From an uncultured Croceitalea sp. (GTDB lineage: Bacteria; Bacteroidota; Bacteroidia; Flavobacteriales; Flavobacteriaceae), in the NCBI GenBank assembly GCA_947503285.1, contig CANNDD010000004.1, positions 484,615 to 548,614 on the forward strand: DNA of 64,000 nucleotides. Direction: 5' to 3'. Below, in pieces: positions 1 to 9,033 of this stretch. Below the pieces are notes generated by a model. That model had not been told where the DNA came from. It was given only the letters and a program-made list of their open reading frames with translations, and ran no database searches. Position numbers and translations under genes: made by a program. Numbering within the stretch: the first letter of the stretch is position 1; the number at the start of each line of letters is the position of its first letter.

Positions 1-1
1 C

Positions 2-1846
2 ATCAAAACCATCTATCAACTTGCCAATAGTTATGCCTATCACAACAGGGACAGCATGTTGCAACTGGCTTCAAAATCATTGGAAATAAGTAAGAAAGAA
101 GGGTATAGCAAAGGAATTGCAGGTTCAAATCTAGCTTTGGCAACTGCCCATATGCTTAGCGGAAAATTCAGTAAAGCTTTCGAGCATGCCCAACTAACCG
201 AAAGACTATCCAAAGAAATAAAGGCTGATACCATTTACCTAAGAACGCTGAATGTTCTGGGAATGGGGCATTTTATGAAAGGGGAGTATCCAAAAGGATA
301 TCTGGTATGTCAAAAGGGCAAAATGGAATCTGAAAGAACCAATAATAAGGAAATGCAGGTCGTATTCAATATGAATATCGCTACCTCTTTTGCCATACTG
401 AGGGACGCCGAAAGGGCATTGCCCTACTATCAAAATTGCCTGAAGTTGCTTAAAACCATGAATGATGAAGTACAGCTGGCCGAAGTACTCAGCAATTTGG
501 GGTATTCATTTATTCAAAAAGGGGAATATGTCAAGGCACGTAAATACTCCCATGATGCATTGCATATTTTTGAAACACATCGAATTGGAGCTTGGACGGC
601 CTTTGTCTACATCAATCTGGGCGAAATAGCCCTGAAACAAAAAGAATTTGACAAAGCCATTGCGAACTTCAAAAAATCGGAACAATTACTTCTCGATATC
701 GATGATAAACAGCGTGAGGCCGAGACCTATCTAGGGCTTGCAGCATCTTACTTGATGAAAAATGAGTTACGCCTAAGCGAATCATATGCGTTGAGGGCAG
801 AAACGATTTCAAGGTCAATCAATCTATATCCAGGATTGATAAGGGCATTTGACATACTTTATCAAATCCATAAGGAAAAAAATCAACCAGAATTGGCGAT
901 AGCCTATTTAGAAGCCTCCGGTAACCTTGCTGATTCCATTCAAGTTGCCGACAATACCACAAAGTTTCTGATGTTGGAAGCCGAGAATAATTTCGGAGAA
1001 GAACAAAAACGTATTGAAATTGAAAATAATAAGAAGTTAGAACGGCAGAAGGCAATTACCTATTTGTCAATCGTGCTTTTGATCCCCTTTCTGGCCATCT
1101 TGTTTCTCATTAGAAGAAATATTAAAACCCAAAAAATCGCCAATGAACAATTGATTCAAATCAACGCCACAAAAGATAAGGTTTTCTCTATCATTGGCCA
1201 CGATTTAAAAGCACCTATCAATACTTTGCAAGAACTTTTGGCCCTTTATAAAAACAAAGGGATCACAGAAAAACAAATTGCTAAAATAACCCCTAGATTA
1301 AAAGAAAATGTAGATCATAGTGCCTTTACCCTGAACAACCTCTTGTTTTGGGCACAGAAACAAATGAATGGTATTTCAGCAGTACCTGAACCTGTAAACC
1401 TTAAAGGGGTAATCGACGAAATTATTGTCTTGTACCAAGAGCAAATCGCAAAAAAAGAGCTTTTGGTTGTGCACAAAGAAGGTGATACCATCCAGATTTT
1501 TGTAGACAAAGAGCATATCAAGATCATACTTAGGAATATTATTTTCAATGCCATCAAATACAGTGACAAAAAAGGTGAAATACGTATTACCTACGCCGTT
1601 GAATCAGAAGAAACGGTAATTGAAATATGTGACAGTGGTATCGGAATGGACAAGAATATGGTCAACTCGATTTTAAATGGACGGAACATCGTTTCAAACC
1701 CGGGTACGGATAACGAAAAAGGTACCGGACTAGGTCTGGATATCTGCAAAGAACTTTTAAAGATAAATAAAGGACGTTTACATATAGAAAGCACGCCCAA
1801 TACAGGTAGTTGCTTTAAGTTATTTTTTAAGACCAAGGGAAATTAA
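2..1846 (+). CDS. TPR sensor histidine kinase, 5' end outside window
   Basis: Membrane sensor kinase of two-component signalling. The reading frame is open to the left edge, so the N-terminus (and any signal peptide) is missing. Visible order: TPR-like helical repeats up to about nt 950, a charged coiled coil, one membrane segment near nt 1063-1120 (YLSIVLLIPFLAILFLI), a second coiled linker, HisKA box SIIGHDLKAP near nt 1190-1220, then HATPase with N-box NIIFNAIKYS, G1 box DSGIGMD and G2 box GTGLGL. All catalytic boxes look intact. No response regulator adjoins it. The next gene, 159 bp downstream, is a paralogue with the same architecture. By family, the periplasmic TPR part probably senses through protein contacts; the ligand is unknown. 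Confidence 0.9.
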   Translation: MKTIYQLANSYAYHNRDSMLQLASKSLEISKKEGYSKGIAGSNLALATAHMLSGKFSKAFEHAQLTERLSKEIKADTIYLRTLNVLGMGHFMKGEYPKGYLVCQKGKMESERTNNKEMQVVFNMNIATSFAILRDAERALPYYQNCLKLLKTMNDEVQLAEVLSNLGYSFIQKGEYVKARKYSHDALHIFETHRIGAWTAFVYINLGEIALKQKEFDKAIANFKKSEQLLLDIDDKQREAETYLGLAASYLMKNELRLSESYALRAETISRSINLYPGLIRAFDILYQIHKEKNQPELAIAYLEASGNLADSIQVADNTTKFLMLEAENNFGEEQKRIEIENNKKLERQKAITYLSIVLLIPFLAILFLIRRNIKTQKIANEQLIQINATKDKVFSIIGHDLKAPINTLQELLALYKNKGITEKQIAKITPRLKENVDHSAFTLNNLLFWAQKQMNGISAVPEPVNLKGVIDEIIVLYQEQIAKKELLVVHKEGDTIQIFVDKEHIKIILRNIIFNAIKYSDKKGEIRITYAVESEETVIEICDSGIGMDKNMVNSILNGRNIVSNPGTDNEKGTGLGLDICKELLKINKGRLHIESTPNTGSCFKLFFKTKGN

Positions 1847-1915
1847 TTTGCATTCGATTGAAGATTGCGAATTTTAAGATTCACCTAAAACATCGATGAA
1901 ATACCTAATTTAAGC

Positions 1916-1948
1916 GTTGAAACACACAAAAAATAGTGTTTTCACAAC
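1916..1948 (+). other. imperfect hairpin between the two kinase genes
   Basis: GTTGAAACAC pairs imperfectly with GTGTTTTCACAAC across an A-rich loop. It lies in the 159-bp gap between the tandem kinases and has no strong T-run after it. It could be a weak terminator or processing site; support is limited to the inverted repeat. Confidence 0.3.
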
Positions 1949-2005
1949 AATTATTGGTCTACTCGGTTTTTGTAAGTTAGTTTAGCCCTAATTTGAAAGG
2001 CACCC

Positions 2006-4099
2006 ATGCCCCTTAATTTAACCTACAACACAAGACCAATTCCCAATAGGATTTTTAGCATTATTTGCATAGTGCTATTTTTTCTATTGACCTCGCAGCC
2101 TTCATTTTCACAATACAGCTCAAAAGATAGCCTTTCGTTCGTTATTTCAAAACATCGAAAAAAGGCCAAAAACCTGCATAGTGATACCACCTATATCAAT
2201 ACCCTAATACGGTTGGGGGGCACCTTAAGATTTGTAAAGACCGATAGCCTGTTATCATTATCAGAAGAAGCGCTTGCTTTAAGTAAGAAGGGAAATTATC
2301 CTCTCGGCATCAGTAGGGCAATGAACAATATCGGAGATCATTTCTCTGATAACGGGAACACGGTAAGGGCCATTACCTATTATAGAGAAGCCCTTAGTTT
2401 GGCAGATTCGTTGAAAAACATAAAACTATCAACGGCATTGTTAAACGATTTGGCAACTGAATATTCGTATACGGGCAATTATGCCAAAGCTTTGGAAAGT
2501 TACCTTTTGGCAATTGATAAGGCTAGTGATATCTCAGACAATAAAATGCTTTCCATTTTAAATGAGAATATTGCAAACCTATACGCCGCGCAAAAAGAAT
2601 TCGAACAAGCACTGGACTTTTATAAAATCGTCAAACAACTTAACAAAGACATCGGTGACGAAATATTTTCTGCAGAGACGATGGGTAATATAGCATCAAT
2701 ACATGCCGATATGGGCAATTTTGATTATGCCATGTATAATGTCAACCAAAGTATCGTGATATTCGAGAAAAAGGAAATCTACGATTGGTTGGCCTACGTT
2801 TATGGGGTCAAAGGAGAAATCTATTTAAAACAGAATAAGTTCAAATGGGCCCTTTATTGGTTCGATCAAAGTAACATTCTTCATGAAAACCTTCAAGATG
2901 AACGTGGTAAGATAGATTTACTTAAAGGAATGGCCAAGGCACATCTAGGCTTAGAAAATTATACTGTGGCCAATACATACGCCTTAGAGGGGTTTGAGGT
3001 TTCAAAAAAAATAAAATCTTTGGAGGGCCAGATGAATTGTGCTGAAGTACTTTACGAATTAAATAAGAACAAGCAAGATTTTGAAAGGGCCCTTGGCTAT
3101 CATGAAACCTTTCAGAAAATCTCTGATTCCTTATCTAGGGACGAGAATAAACGAAGCCTTACCCTGCTAAAAACGAAACTGAATTACGACCAACAGAAAA
3201 AAGAGCTGATAGCCAAAAACGAAAAGACCTTGGCGAAACAGCGAAACTACATTACAGCTTCGATAATAATATTATTGATTCTTCTTGGCACTACGATACC
3301 CTTATACTTCAACCAAAAAAAGCAAAAAAAGCTCAATAAGTTACTGAAGTCAAAAACCGAAATTTTAAAGGATAGGGAAAAAGAACTCAACGAGATAAAT
3401 AAGACCAAAGACAAGTTATTCTCCATTATAGGGCATGACCTACGAGGTCCGATTGGGGCATTGCAAGGTATTTTAAAACTCTTTTCAAACGGTGATTTGG
3501 CTAAAGATGATTTTATTGGTTTTGTGCCTAAACTCAAAACCGATGTAGATCATATTCTTTTTACCCTCAACAACTTATTATCATGGGGGCACGCCCAAAT
3601 GAACGGTACCGTTACACGGCCAAAGATCAATTCGATACACAAGTTGATTGAACGCAATATCCAATTTTTATCTGAGCTTGCTGCGGTCAAGTCAATCAAG
3701 ATCATTAATCAAGTTACGGAAAATGCAATGGGATATTTCGATGAAAACCATATTGATATCGTTATACGAAACCTCATCAGCAATGCCATTAAATTTACGC
3801 CTGAAAATGGTCTGATTACCATTGAAGCAGAAGAAAACAAAGCAGTTTGGAACATAAGGGTAAGGGATACCGGCATTGGTATGGACAATGATGTCATGCA
3901 AAAGATATTTTCCGATAATTCGAACATTACGACCTATGGTACCAACAATGAGAAGGGAACCGGCCTTGGTCTTTCGTTATGTAAAGAGATGGTACTCAAA
4001 AACAAAGGGGAAATATGGGTTGAAAGCCTGCCTAAAAAGGGCTCTACCTTTTACTTCACCATACCTAGGGTTGTCAAAAAGTACAAAAAAGCAAGTTAG
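2006..4099 (+). CDS. TPR sensor histidine kinase
   Basis: Complete 697-residue sensor kinase. A signal peptide or anchor covers residues 1-36 (IICIVLFFLLTSQPSFSQ). TPR-like repeats run from about 50 to 400, a membrane helix from about 414 to 434, then a charged coiled coil. The H-box is SIIGHDLRGP (His near 476), the N-box NLISNAIKFT near 588, G1 DTGIGMD near 621 and G2 GTGLGL near 650. It is a clear paralogue of the kinase just upstream. Neither gene has a receiver domain or a neighbouring regulator, so partners must be encoded elsewhere. The stop codon overlaps the convergent bshB1 stop by 4 bp. Confidence 0.92.
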   Translation: MPLNLTYNTRPIPNRIFSIICIVLFFLLTSQPSFSQYSSKDSLSFVISKHRKKAKNLHSDTTYINTLIRLGGTLRFVKTDSLLSLSEEALALSKKGNYPLGISRAMNNIGDHFSDNGNTVRAITYYREALSLADSLKNIKLSTALLNDLATEYSYTGNYAKALESYLLAIDKASDISDNKMLSILNENIANLYAAQKEFEQALDFYKIVKQLNKDIGDEIFSAETMGNIASIHADMGNFDYAMYNVNQSIVIFEKKEIYDWLAYVYGVKGEIYLKQNKFKWALYWFDQSNILHENLQDERGKIDLLKGMAKAHLGLENYTVANTYALEGFEVSKKIKSLEGQMNCAEVLYELNKNKQDFERALGYHETFQKISDSLSRDENKRSLTLLKTKLNYDQQKKELIAKNEKTLAKQRNYITASIIILLILLGTTIPLYFNQKKQKKLNKLLKSKTEILKDREKELNEINKTKDKLFSIIGHDLRGPIGALQGILKLFSNGDLAKDDFIGFVPKLKTDVDHILFTLNNLLSWGHAQMNGTVTRPKINSIHKLIERNIQFLSELAAVKSIKIINQVTENAMGYFDENHIDIVIRNLISNAIKFTPENGLITIEAEENKAVWNIRVRDTGIGMDNDVMQKIFSDNSNITTYGTNNEKGTGLGLSLCKEMVLKNKGEIWVESLPKKGSTFYFTIPRVVKKYKKAS

Positions 4100-4818
4100 A
4101 TAAGGTCTGTAATACGATCAACTGCGGCATAACGTTCTACATTGAAGCCCTCTGCATGGGCAACACCTATAAGTCTGCCCAAGTCACGCGCCCTATAATT
4201 CACACTATCGATAAAATTCTTGCTACTTATTGGAGTTTCAGGTTCATCACTGTTAGGATCGTAAAATTGGGAACCATAGGCCAAAATAGCTTTCGTTTTT
4301 GTTTCGATAAAATCAGAAACGTCTACGACAAAATCAGGTTCTAGGTTTTTCCATTGTATGAAATGATATACCAATTTTGGTCTCCAAGGGTCTTGCCACG
4401 AATCCACTCCATCAGCTTTGGTATTAATTTTAAGTAATCCACTTAGAAAACAAGCGTCACTTACCAATTTACTGCCTTTACCGTGATCGATATGACGATC
4501 GTCAATCGCATTGCACAAGACTATTTCTGGTCGATATTTACGTATCACACGAATGACTTCCAGTTGATGTTCTTTATCATTTACAAAGAAACCATCGGCA
4601 AAACCTAAATTTTCCCTGGCAGAGACCCCTAATATCTTAGCGGCCTTTGCCGCTTCTTCATCACGAATCCGGGCACTTCCCCGAGTTCCCAGTTCCCCCC
4701 TGGTCAAATCAACAATACCAACTTTCTTACCGTTTGCCACTTCTTTTGCCATGGTTGCCCCAGCACCCAACTCGGCATCGTCAGGATGCGCCCCAAATAC
4801 TAAAATATCCAACTTCAT
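4096..4818 (-). CDS. bshB1: bacillithiol biosynthesis deacetylase BshB1
   Basis: Zinc-dependent LmbE/PIG-L deacetylase of 240 residues. It removes the acetyl group from GlcNAc-malate to give GlcN-malate, the second step of bacillithiol synthesis in the cytosol. The metal-binding motif GAHPDDAELG is at residues 9-18, and a second conserved segment DDRHIDHGKGS lies mid-protein. There is no signal peptide, unlike the large PIG-L protein at 16129. Its ATG overlaps the stop codon of the upstream PLP enzyme by one base, so the two are translationally coupled. This fits a thiol/sulfur module. It converges with the kinase gene, overlapping by 4 bp. Confidence 0.93.
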   Translation of the reverse strand: MKLDILVFGAHPDDAELGAGATMAKEVANGKKVGIVDLTRGELGTRGSARIRDEEAAKAAKILGVSARENLGFADGFFVNDKEHQLEVIRVIRKYRPEIVLCNAIDDRHIDHGKGSKLVSDACFLSGLLKINTKADGVDSWQDPWRPKLVYHFIQWKNLEPDFVVDVSDFIETKTKAILAYGSQFYDPNSDEPETPISSKNFIDSVNYRARDLGRLIGVAHAEGFNVERYAAVDRITDLI

Positions 4819-5987
4819 TATACCAATACGGATTTCGTTTTTACATGGGCCAAAGCTTGTTCAATATCACCTTTCAAATCCTTTACTTCTTCAATACCCA
4901 CTGAGAAGCGTATTAAGCCATCGCGTATGCCCTGTTTTTCCCTGTCCTCTTTTGACATTAAGGCATGCGAAGTCAACACTGGTGAAAGCATTGTACTTTC
5001 GACACCTGCCAAACTCATGGATGGTTTGATCAATTGAAGGGACTTCATAAATTGCGAGGCATCCAAAGAAGGTTTTAACTCAAAAGAAAGCATTCCCCCG
5101 AAACCATGCATCTGAGATTTTGCCAATATATGGTCTTTGTGGGACCTTAGGCCAGGGTAATACACGGCATCAATATCTTCATGACCTTCTAAGAATTCAG
5201 CCATTTTCTGTGCATTGTTATTTTGAGCGGTTACCCGAAGTCCCATTGTTTTTAAACTTCGTTCCAAGAGCCACACCGTTTGATCACTCAAACTACCGCC
5301 AAAACAAATCGAAGATTCCCAAATTGCATCAATATAGGCTTGTGAGGCAGCGACAGCACCCGCACAAATATCTGAATGCCCCCCCATATATTTCGTGGCA
5401 CTATGAATGATAACATCGATTCCAAAATCCGCAGGATTTTGATTTACCGGACTGGCAAAGGTATTGTCGATCATCGTTAGTAGCTTGTTCTTCTTGGCCA
5501 ATTCAGCAACCGCCGTCATATCGGTAATGGTCAAAAGCGGATTTGACGGGGTCTCGATATAGATGACCTTTGTATTCGGCTTAATTTCCCTTTCGATATC
5601 CTCTGCACCCCATCCTTCCGCGAAGGAATATGATATGCCATATTTTTCGAGCTGTGTTGTGGCAAAATTATAAGTGCCCCCGTAAAGTGTCTGCTGAAAA
5701 ATGACATGGTCCCCCGCTTGTAAAAATGCCATTAAGGCATGACTAATGGCCGCCATACCACTGCCAAATATCAAAGCGGCCTCAGCATGTTCCAAAGCCG
5801 CAATTTTTTTACTCAAGCCTTCTTGATTGGGTGTATTAAAATATCTGGGATACCTTTTAACATCGACATCTTCAAAGGCATATGAAGTACTCATGTACAT
5901 GGGTGAGACCGCACCTTTGAATTGCTTGTCGGGTACTTCACCCACATGGGTGCAAATGGTATTCAAACCTATTTTATCTTTACTCAT
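4818..5987 (-). CDS. trans-sulfuration PLP enzyme (cystathionine gamma-synthase / methionine gamma-lyase type)
   Basis: Cys/Met-metabolism PLP-dependent enzyme of 389 residues, the usual family length. The cofactor lysine lies in HSATKYMGGHSD, the Tyr-Gly phosphate-contact segment in QTLYGGTYN, and the glycine-rich GSGMAAISHAL segment is present. It acts on sulfur amino acids: either cystathionine or O-acyl-homoserine chemistry, or methionine/cysteine lyase activity. The sequence alone does not separate these. Coupling to bshB1 (TAATG overlap) suggests a link to cysteine or low-molecular-weight thiol supply. A TAACTTTA box near 5990-6020 on the minus strand could be a -7 element. Confidence 0.85.
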   Translation of the reverse strand: MSKDKIGLNTICTHVGEVPDKQFKGAVSPMYMSTSYAFEDVDVKRYPRYFNTPNQEGLSKKIAALEHAEAALIFGSGMAAISHALMAFLQAGDHVIFQQTLYGGTYNFATTQLEKYGISYSFAEGWGAEDIEREIKPNTKVIYIETPSNPLLTITDMTAVAELAKKNKLLTMIDNTFASPVNQNPADFGIDVIIHSATKYMGGHSDICAGAVAASQAYIDAIWESSICFGGSLSDQTVWLLERSLKTMGLRVTAQNNNAQKMAEFLEGHEDIDAVYYPGLRSHKDHILAKSQMHGFGGMLSFELKPSLDASQFMKSLQLIKPSMSLAGVESTMLSPVLTSHALMSKEDREKQGIRDGLIRFSVGIEEVKDLKGDIEQALAHVKTKSVLV

Positions 5988-6077
5988 ATCTAAACTAAAT
6001 TGACCCTAAAGTTAGCAAAATCATCAAGAATGCCCGTCATATAATATCAGGGGTATAGCATATGCCAAAACCAATTA

Positions 6078-7484
6078 TCAAACCTCAAAAGATTTCCATT
6101 TTCCCCTTTTAAACCAAACTATGGCTAACACAGCAAGTAATATTTCAGCGGTCGTAATCGCAATGAACACCCCAGTTGCACCAAAATCAAAAAGAAAGGC
6201 CAAAGCATAGGCCACGGGCAACTGAAACATCCAAAAAGAAATAAAATTGATTTTTGTCGGGGTTCTCGTATCACCTGAACCGTTGAATGCTTGGGTAACC
6301 ACCATACCGTAAGCATAGAAAATATAGCCTGCGGCTATGATTTGAAGACAAAGTCCGCCGTTTTCCACAACCACCGTATTATCATTGAACCAACCAACGA
6401 TCTCTTTGGCGAAAAAGAGGTATATCAATGATACCAAACCCATGAACAATGCATTATATTTTCCCGTTTTCCAAACAGAGCTTTCGGCACGGTCTGGTTG
6501 TTGGGCGCCAAGATTTTGGCCCACAAGTGTGGCAGCCGCATTACTCATACCCCATGATGGCATTAACGTAAATAGCATTACTCGAATCGCTATGGTATAC
6601 CCTGCCAACACCTCACTGCCAAATTCTGCTATGATACGCATTAAGAACACCCAACTTGAAGTCCCTATCAAAAATTGGGCAATGCCACCTAAAGATACTT
6701 TTATCAAGTTCAGCATTACCTTGGTGTTGACCATAAAATCGTGGAAAGCAATCCTTATCCTACCCCATCCGAACAATAAAATACCCAATTGAAATAACAC
6801 GGCCGTTCCCCTTCCGATATTCGTCGCAATGGCCGCGCCCATTACCCCTAATTCAGGAAAAGGTCCCCATCCGAAAATGAATAGGGGATCTAGAATAATA
6901 TTGAGTCCATTTGATAAAACTAGGGTCCACATGGCGATTGAGGCATCTCCCGCCCCCCTGAAAATCGCATTGATCAAGAAAAGTAGCATTATCGTAATAT
7001 TGCCACCTATCAACCACTTTGTATACCCTGCACCTTCTGCGATTAAGTCAGGTTGGGCACCCATCAATGCCAATATTTCTTTATGAAATAAAAAACCGAA
7101 AAGACCTACGATCAAAGCAACGGCAATTCCTAATAAGATAGCTTGTACAGCCGCCTCCCTAGCCCCTTTGATGTCTTTGGCCCCTACCCTACGGGCCACT
7201 ACCGCAGTTGCCGCCATACTTAAGCCGATGGCCACGGCATAGATCAACGTAATCACCGATTCGGTCAGGCCAACGGTCGCCACGGCATTGACGCTGACTT
7301 GGGAAACATAGGCAATATCGACCAATGCGAAAATACTTTCCATGAGCATTTCTAAGATCATGGGTACCGAAAGCATAAAAATCGCCTTGCGAATGCTTCC
7401 AGTTGTGAATTCAGTTTCCTTGCCGGTAACGGCAATGATAAAATACCTGAATAGCTTTTTTATGGATATTGGTTGTGTCGTCAT
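6078..7484 (-). CDS. MATE family efflux transporter
   Basis: Polytopic inner-membrane transporter of 468 residues with about 12 hydrophobic segments in two homologous halves. It starts with a short cytosolic tail (SIKKLFRYFIIAVTGKETEFT). Typical MATE features include PMILEMLMESIFALVD near the first helix and repeated WGMSNAAATLVGQNLGA / AFNGSGDTRTPTKIN segments. By family it exports cationic or aromatic compounds using a Na+ or H+ gradient. It stands alone, 90 bp from the sulfur enzyme gene on the same strand. Substrate cannot be inferred. Confidence 0.9.
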   Translation of the reverse strand: MTTQPISIKKLFRYFIIAVTGKETEFTTGSIRKAIFMLSVPMILEMLMESIFALVDIAYVSQVSVNAVATVGLTESVITLIYAVAIGLSMAATAVVARRVGAKDIKGAREAAVQAILLGIAVALIVGLFGFLFHKEILALMGAQPDLIAEGAGYTKWLIGGNITIMLLFLINAIFRGAGDASIAMWTLVLSNGLNIILDPLFIFGWGPFPELGVMGAAIATNIGRGTAVLFQLGILLFGWGRIRIAFHDFMVNTKVMLNLIKVSLGGIAQFLIGTSSWVFLMRIIAEFGSEVLAGYTIAIRVMLFTLMPSWGMSNAAATLVGQNLGAQQPDRAESSVWKTGKYNALFMGLVSLIYLFFAKEIVGWFNDNTVVVENGGLCLQIIAAGYIFYAYGMVVTQAFNGSGDTRTPTKINFISFWMFQLPVAYALAFLFDFGATGVFIAITTAEILLAVLAIVWFKRGKWKSFEV

Positions 7485-7646
7485 TAAAATGAAATTATGT
7501 TAGTAAAAAAAAGAATGATGCCTACTGACCGAAAAGTGCTTCGGTTACCTAAATCGCCTTTCGGCCATGACATCGCTGCAATACATAATTTCTATAACTT
7601 CATAATGAAACAAAGATGCTAAAAAAAAGCGTCTCATCAAATTGAA

Positions 7647-7687
7647 GTGGTTTTTTTTTGTAATATCATACTAAAATCAAAAACCAC
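7647..7687 (+). promoter_or_regulatory. inverted repeat in the leader of the M14 peptidase gene
   Basis: GTGGTTTTT (7647-7655) is perfectly complementary to AAAAACCAC (7679-7687), with a 23-nt A/T-rich loop. The right arm ends nine bases before the ATG at 7697, so a folded RNA would crowd the ribosome site. It could equally be an operator. Evidence is only the repeat and its position. Confidence 0.35.
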
Positions 7688-7696
7688 CTTAAAGTG

Positions 7697-8992
7697 ATGA
7701 AACCGATTCGCTTATCCCTATTGCTATTGCTCGTAACCCTCACGGCATGCAAAAACACCGAGTCTACGGTCAAAAAGAAAGCTATTGCCGATAAAGGATA
7801 TCAAGGGCAACCCAAAAGTCCGGTAGTACCTACCGTCAATAGGCCCGTTCAAAAACAGTGGAAAGGGATTTGGACATTTGAAGATAGTACGACTTTCTTT
7901 TCAAATGATTTTGATGGCGCCCGTCTTAATGGGGTAGCCGATGATGGTAATGACCATTATACGGTTTGGATAACCGCAGAAAACACCCCTATCAACGTGA
8001 GTCCGTGGTATGCCTTCAAGATATGGACGGAAAATCCTAGGGAAATTACGGTACGACTTTCTTATCAAGACTCAAGAAGCAGGTATTACCCTAAGATAAG
8101 TACTGACGGAATTCGTTTTAAGCCTTTGGATAGTACCCGTTTTAAACCTATCAATCTTGGTGAGGGTGAATTCGGAATCAAAGCTGCACCAGAAATGGCA
8201 GAATTGCGCTTGGAAATAGGAAATACCCCATTATGGATTGCCGCCCAAGAACTTTATACCTCAGAAACCGTTGGAAAGTGGATGGATTCGTTAGCGAACA
8301 AACCTTTTGTTCAGAACCATGAAATCGGAAAAAGCACCGAAGGTCGTTCTATGAACCTGATGGAGGTCAAGGCCAACAAAATCAGCAAAAAAGCCTTAAT
8401 GATCATATCTCGGCAACATCCGCCAGAGGTTACAGGTTTTCTGGCCATGAAATCGTTTATGGAGACATTATCTGGAGAAAGTAAAAAAGCCAAAAAATTC
8501 CGGAATGCTTTTACCGTTTTCGCCGTACCATTGATGAATCCCGATGGGGTAGATAATGGACATTGGCGCCATAACATGGGTGGAATAGACCTAAATCGGG
8601 ATTGGCAAAATTTCAATCAGCCAGAGACCAGAAGCGTTCGCGATTTTTTAAGAAAAAAAGAGGCTGAAGGATATGAATTCGTTTTTGGTGCGGATTTTCA
8701 CTCTACTTGGGATGATATTTACTATCCTTTGGATACCCTGGCTACCGGTCAAAGGGGAAAAATCGTGTTTGATTGGATTGAGGGTATTAGCAAGCGTTTG
8801 CCCCAAAAACAAACCAACGTAAAGGCCTCTAAGCAACTTGACCCTACCATGGTTTCACGTACCTACTTTTTTGTGAACCATGATATGCCTGCCATAGTTT
8901 TCGAGTTGGGCGATAATACCCCAAGACCATTTTTAAAGGAAAAAGGTAAAGTGGCGGCCGAAGAATTGATGCGTTTGTTAATGAAGGAATGA
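7697..8992 (+). CDS. M14 family zinc carboxypeptidase, lipoprotein
   Basis: Predicted envelope lipoprotein of 431 residues with lipobox LTAC near residue 18; the Cys anchors it. ATG 7697 is chosen over the GTG codon just before it. An N-terminal beta-rich region (to about 190) precedes an M14 carboxypeptidase domain. Zinc/catalytic signatures are SRQHPPE (His and Glu ligands), MNPDGVDNGHWRHN, DLNRDW (substrate Arg), ADFHSTW (third ligand) and the general-base Glu in VFELGD. It should remove C-terminal residues or act on peptidoglycan-like peptides at the cell surface. It converges with the cytochrome c assembly gene 41 bp away. Confidence 0.85.
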   Translation: MKPIRLSLLLLLVTLTACKNTESTVKKKAIADKGYQGQPKSPVVPTVNRPVQKQWKGIWTFEDSTTFFSNDFDGARLNGVADDGNDHYTVWITAENTPINVSPWYAFKIWTENPREITVRLSYQDSRSRYYPKISTDGIRFKPLDSTRFKPINLGEGEFGIKAAPEMAELRLEIGNTPLWIAAQELYTSETVGKWMDSLANKPFVQNHEIGKSTEGRSMNLMEVKANKISKKALMIISRQHPPEVTGFLAMKSFMETLSGESKKAKKFRNAFTVFAVPLMNPDGVDNGHWRHNMGGIDLNRDWQNFNQPETRSVRDFLRKKEAEGYEFVFGADFHSTWDDIYYPLDTLATGQRGKIVFDWIEGISKRLPQKQTNVKASKQLDPTMVSRTYFFVNHDMPAIVFELGDNTPRPFLKEKGKVAAEELMRLLMKE

Positions 8993-9033
8993 GACCTTAC
9001 TTTCTGCATCATGCTTGCGATATGCATCCATGA

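Noticed and set aside
5988..6077. SAM riboswitch upstream of the sulfur enzyme
   Set aside because: Only 90 bp and no conserved stem-loop pattern of a SAM riboswitch could be drawn; only a possible -7 box was seen.
6385..6792. 135-codon plus-strand frame
   Set aside because: Antisense shadow of the MATE exporter gene, which has full family signatures on the other strand.
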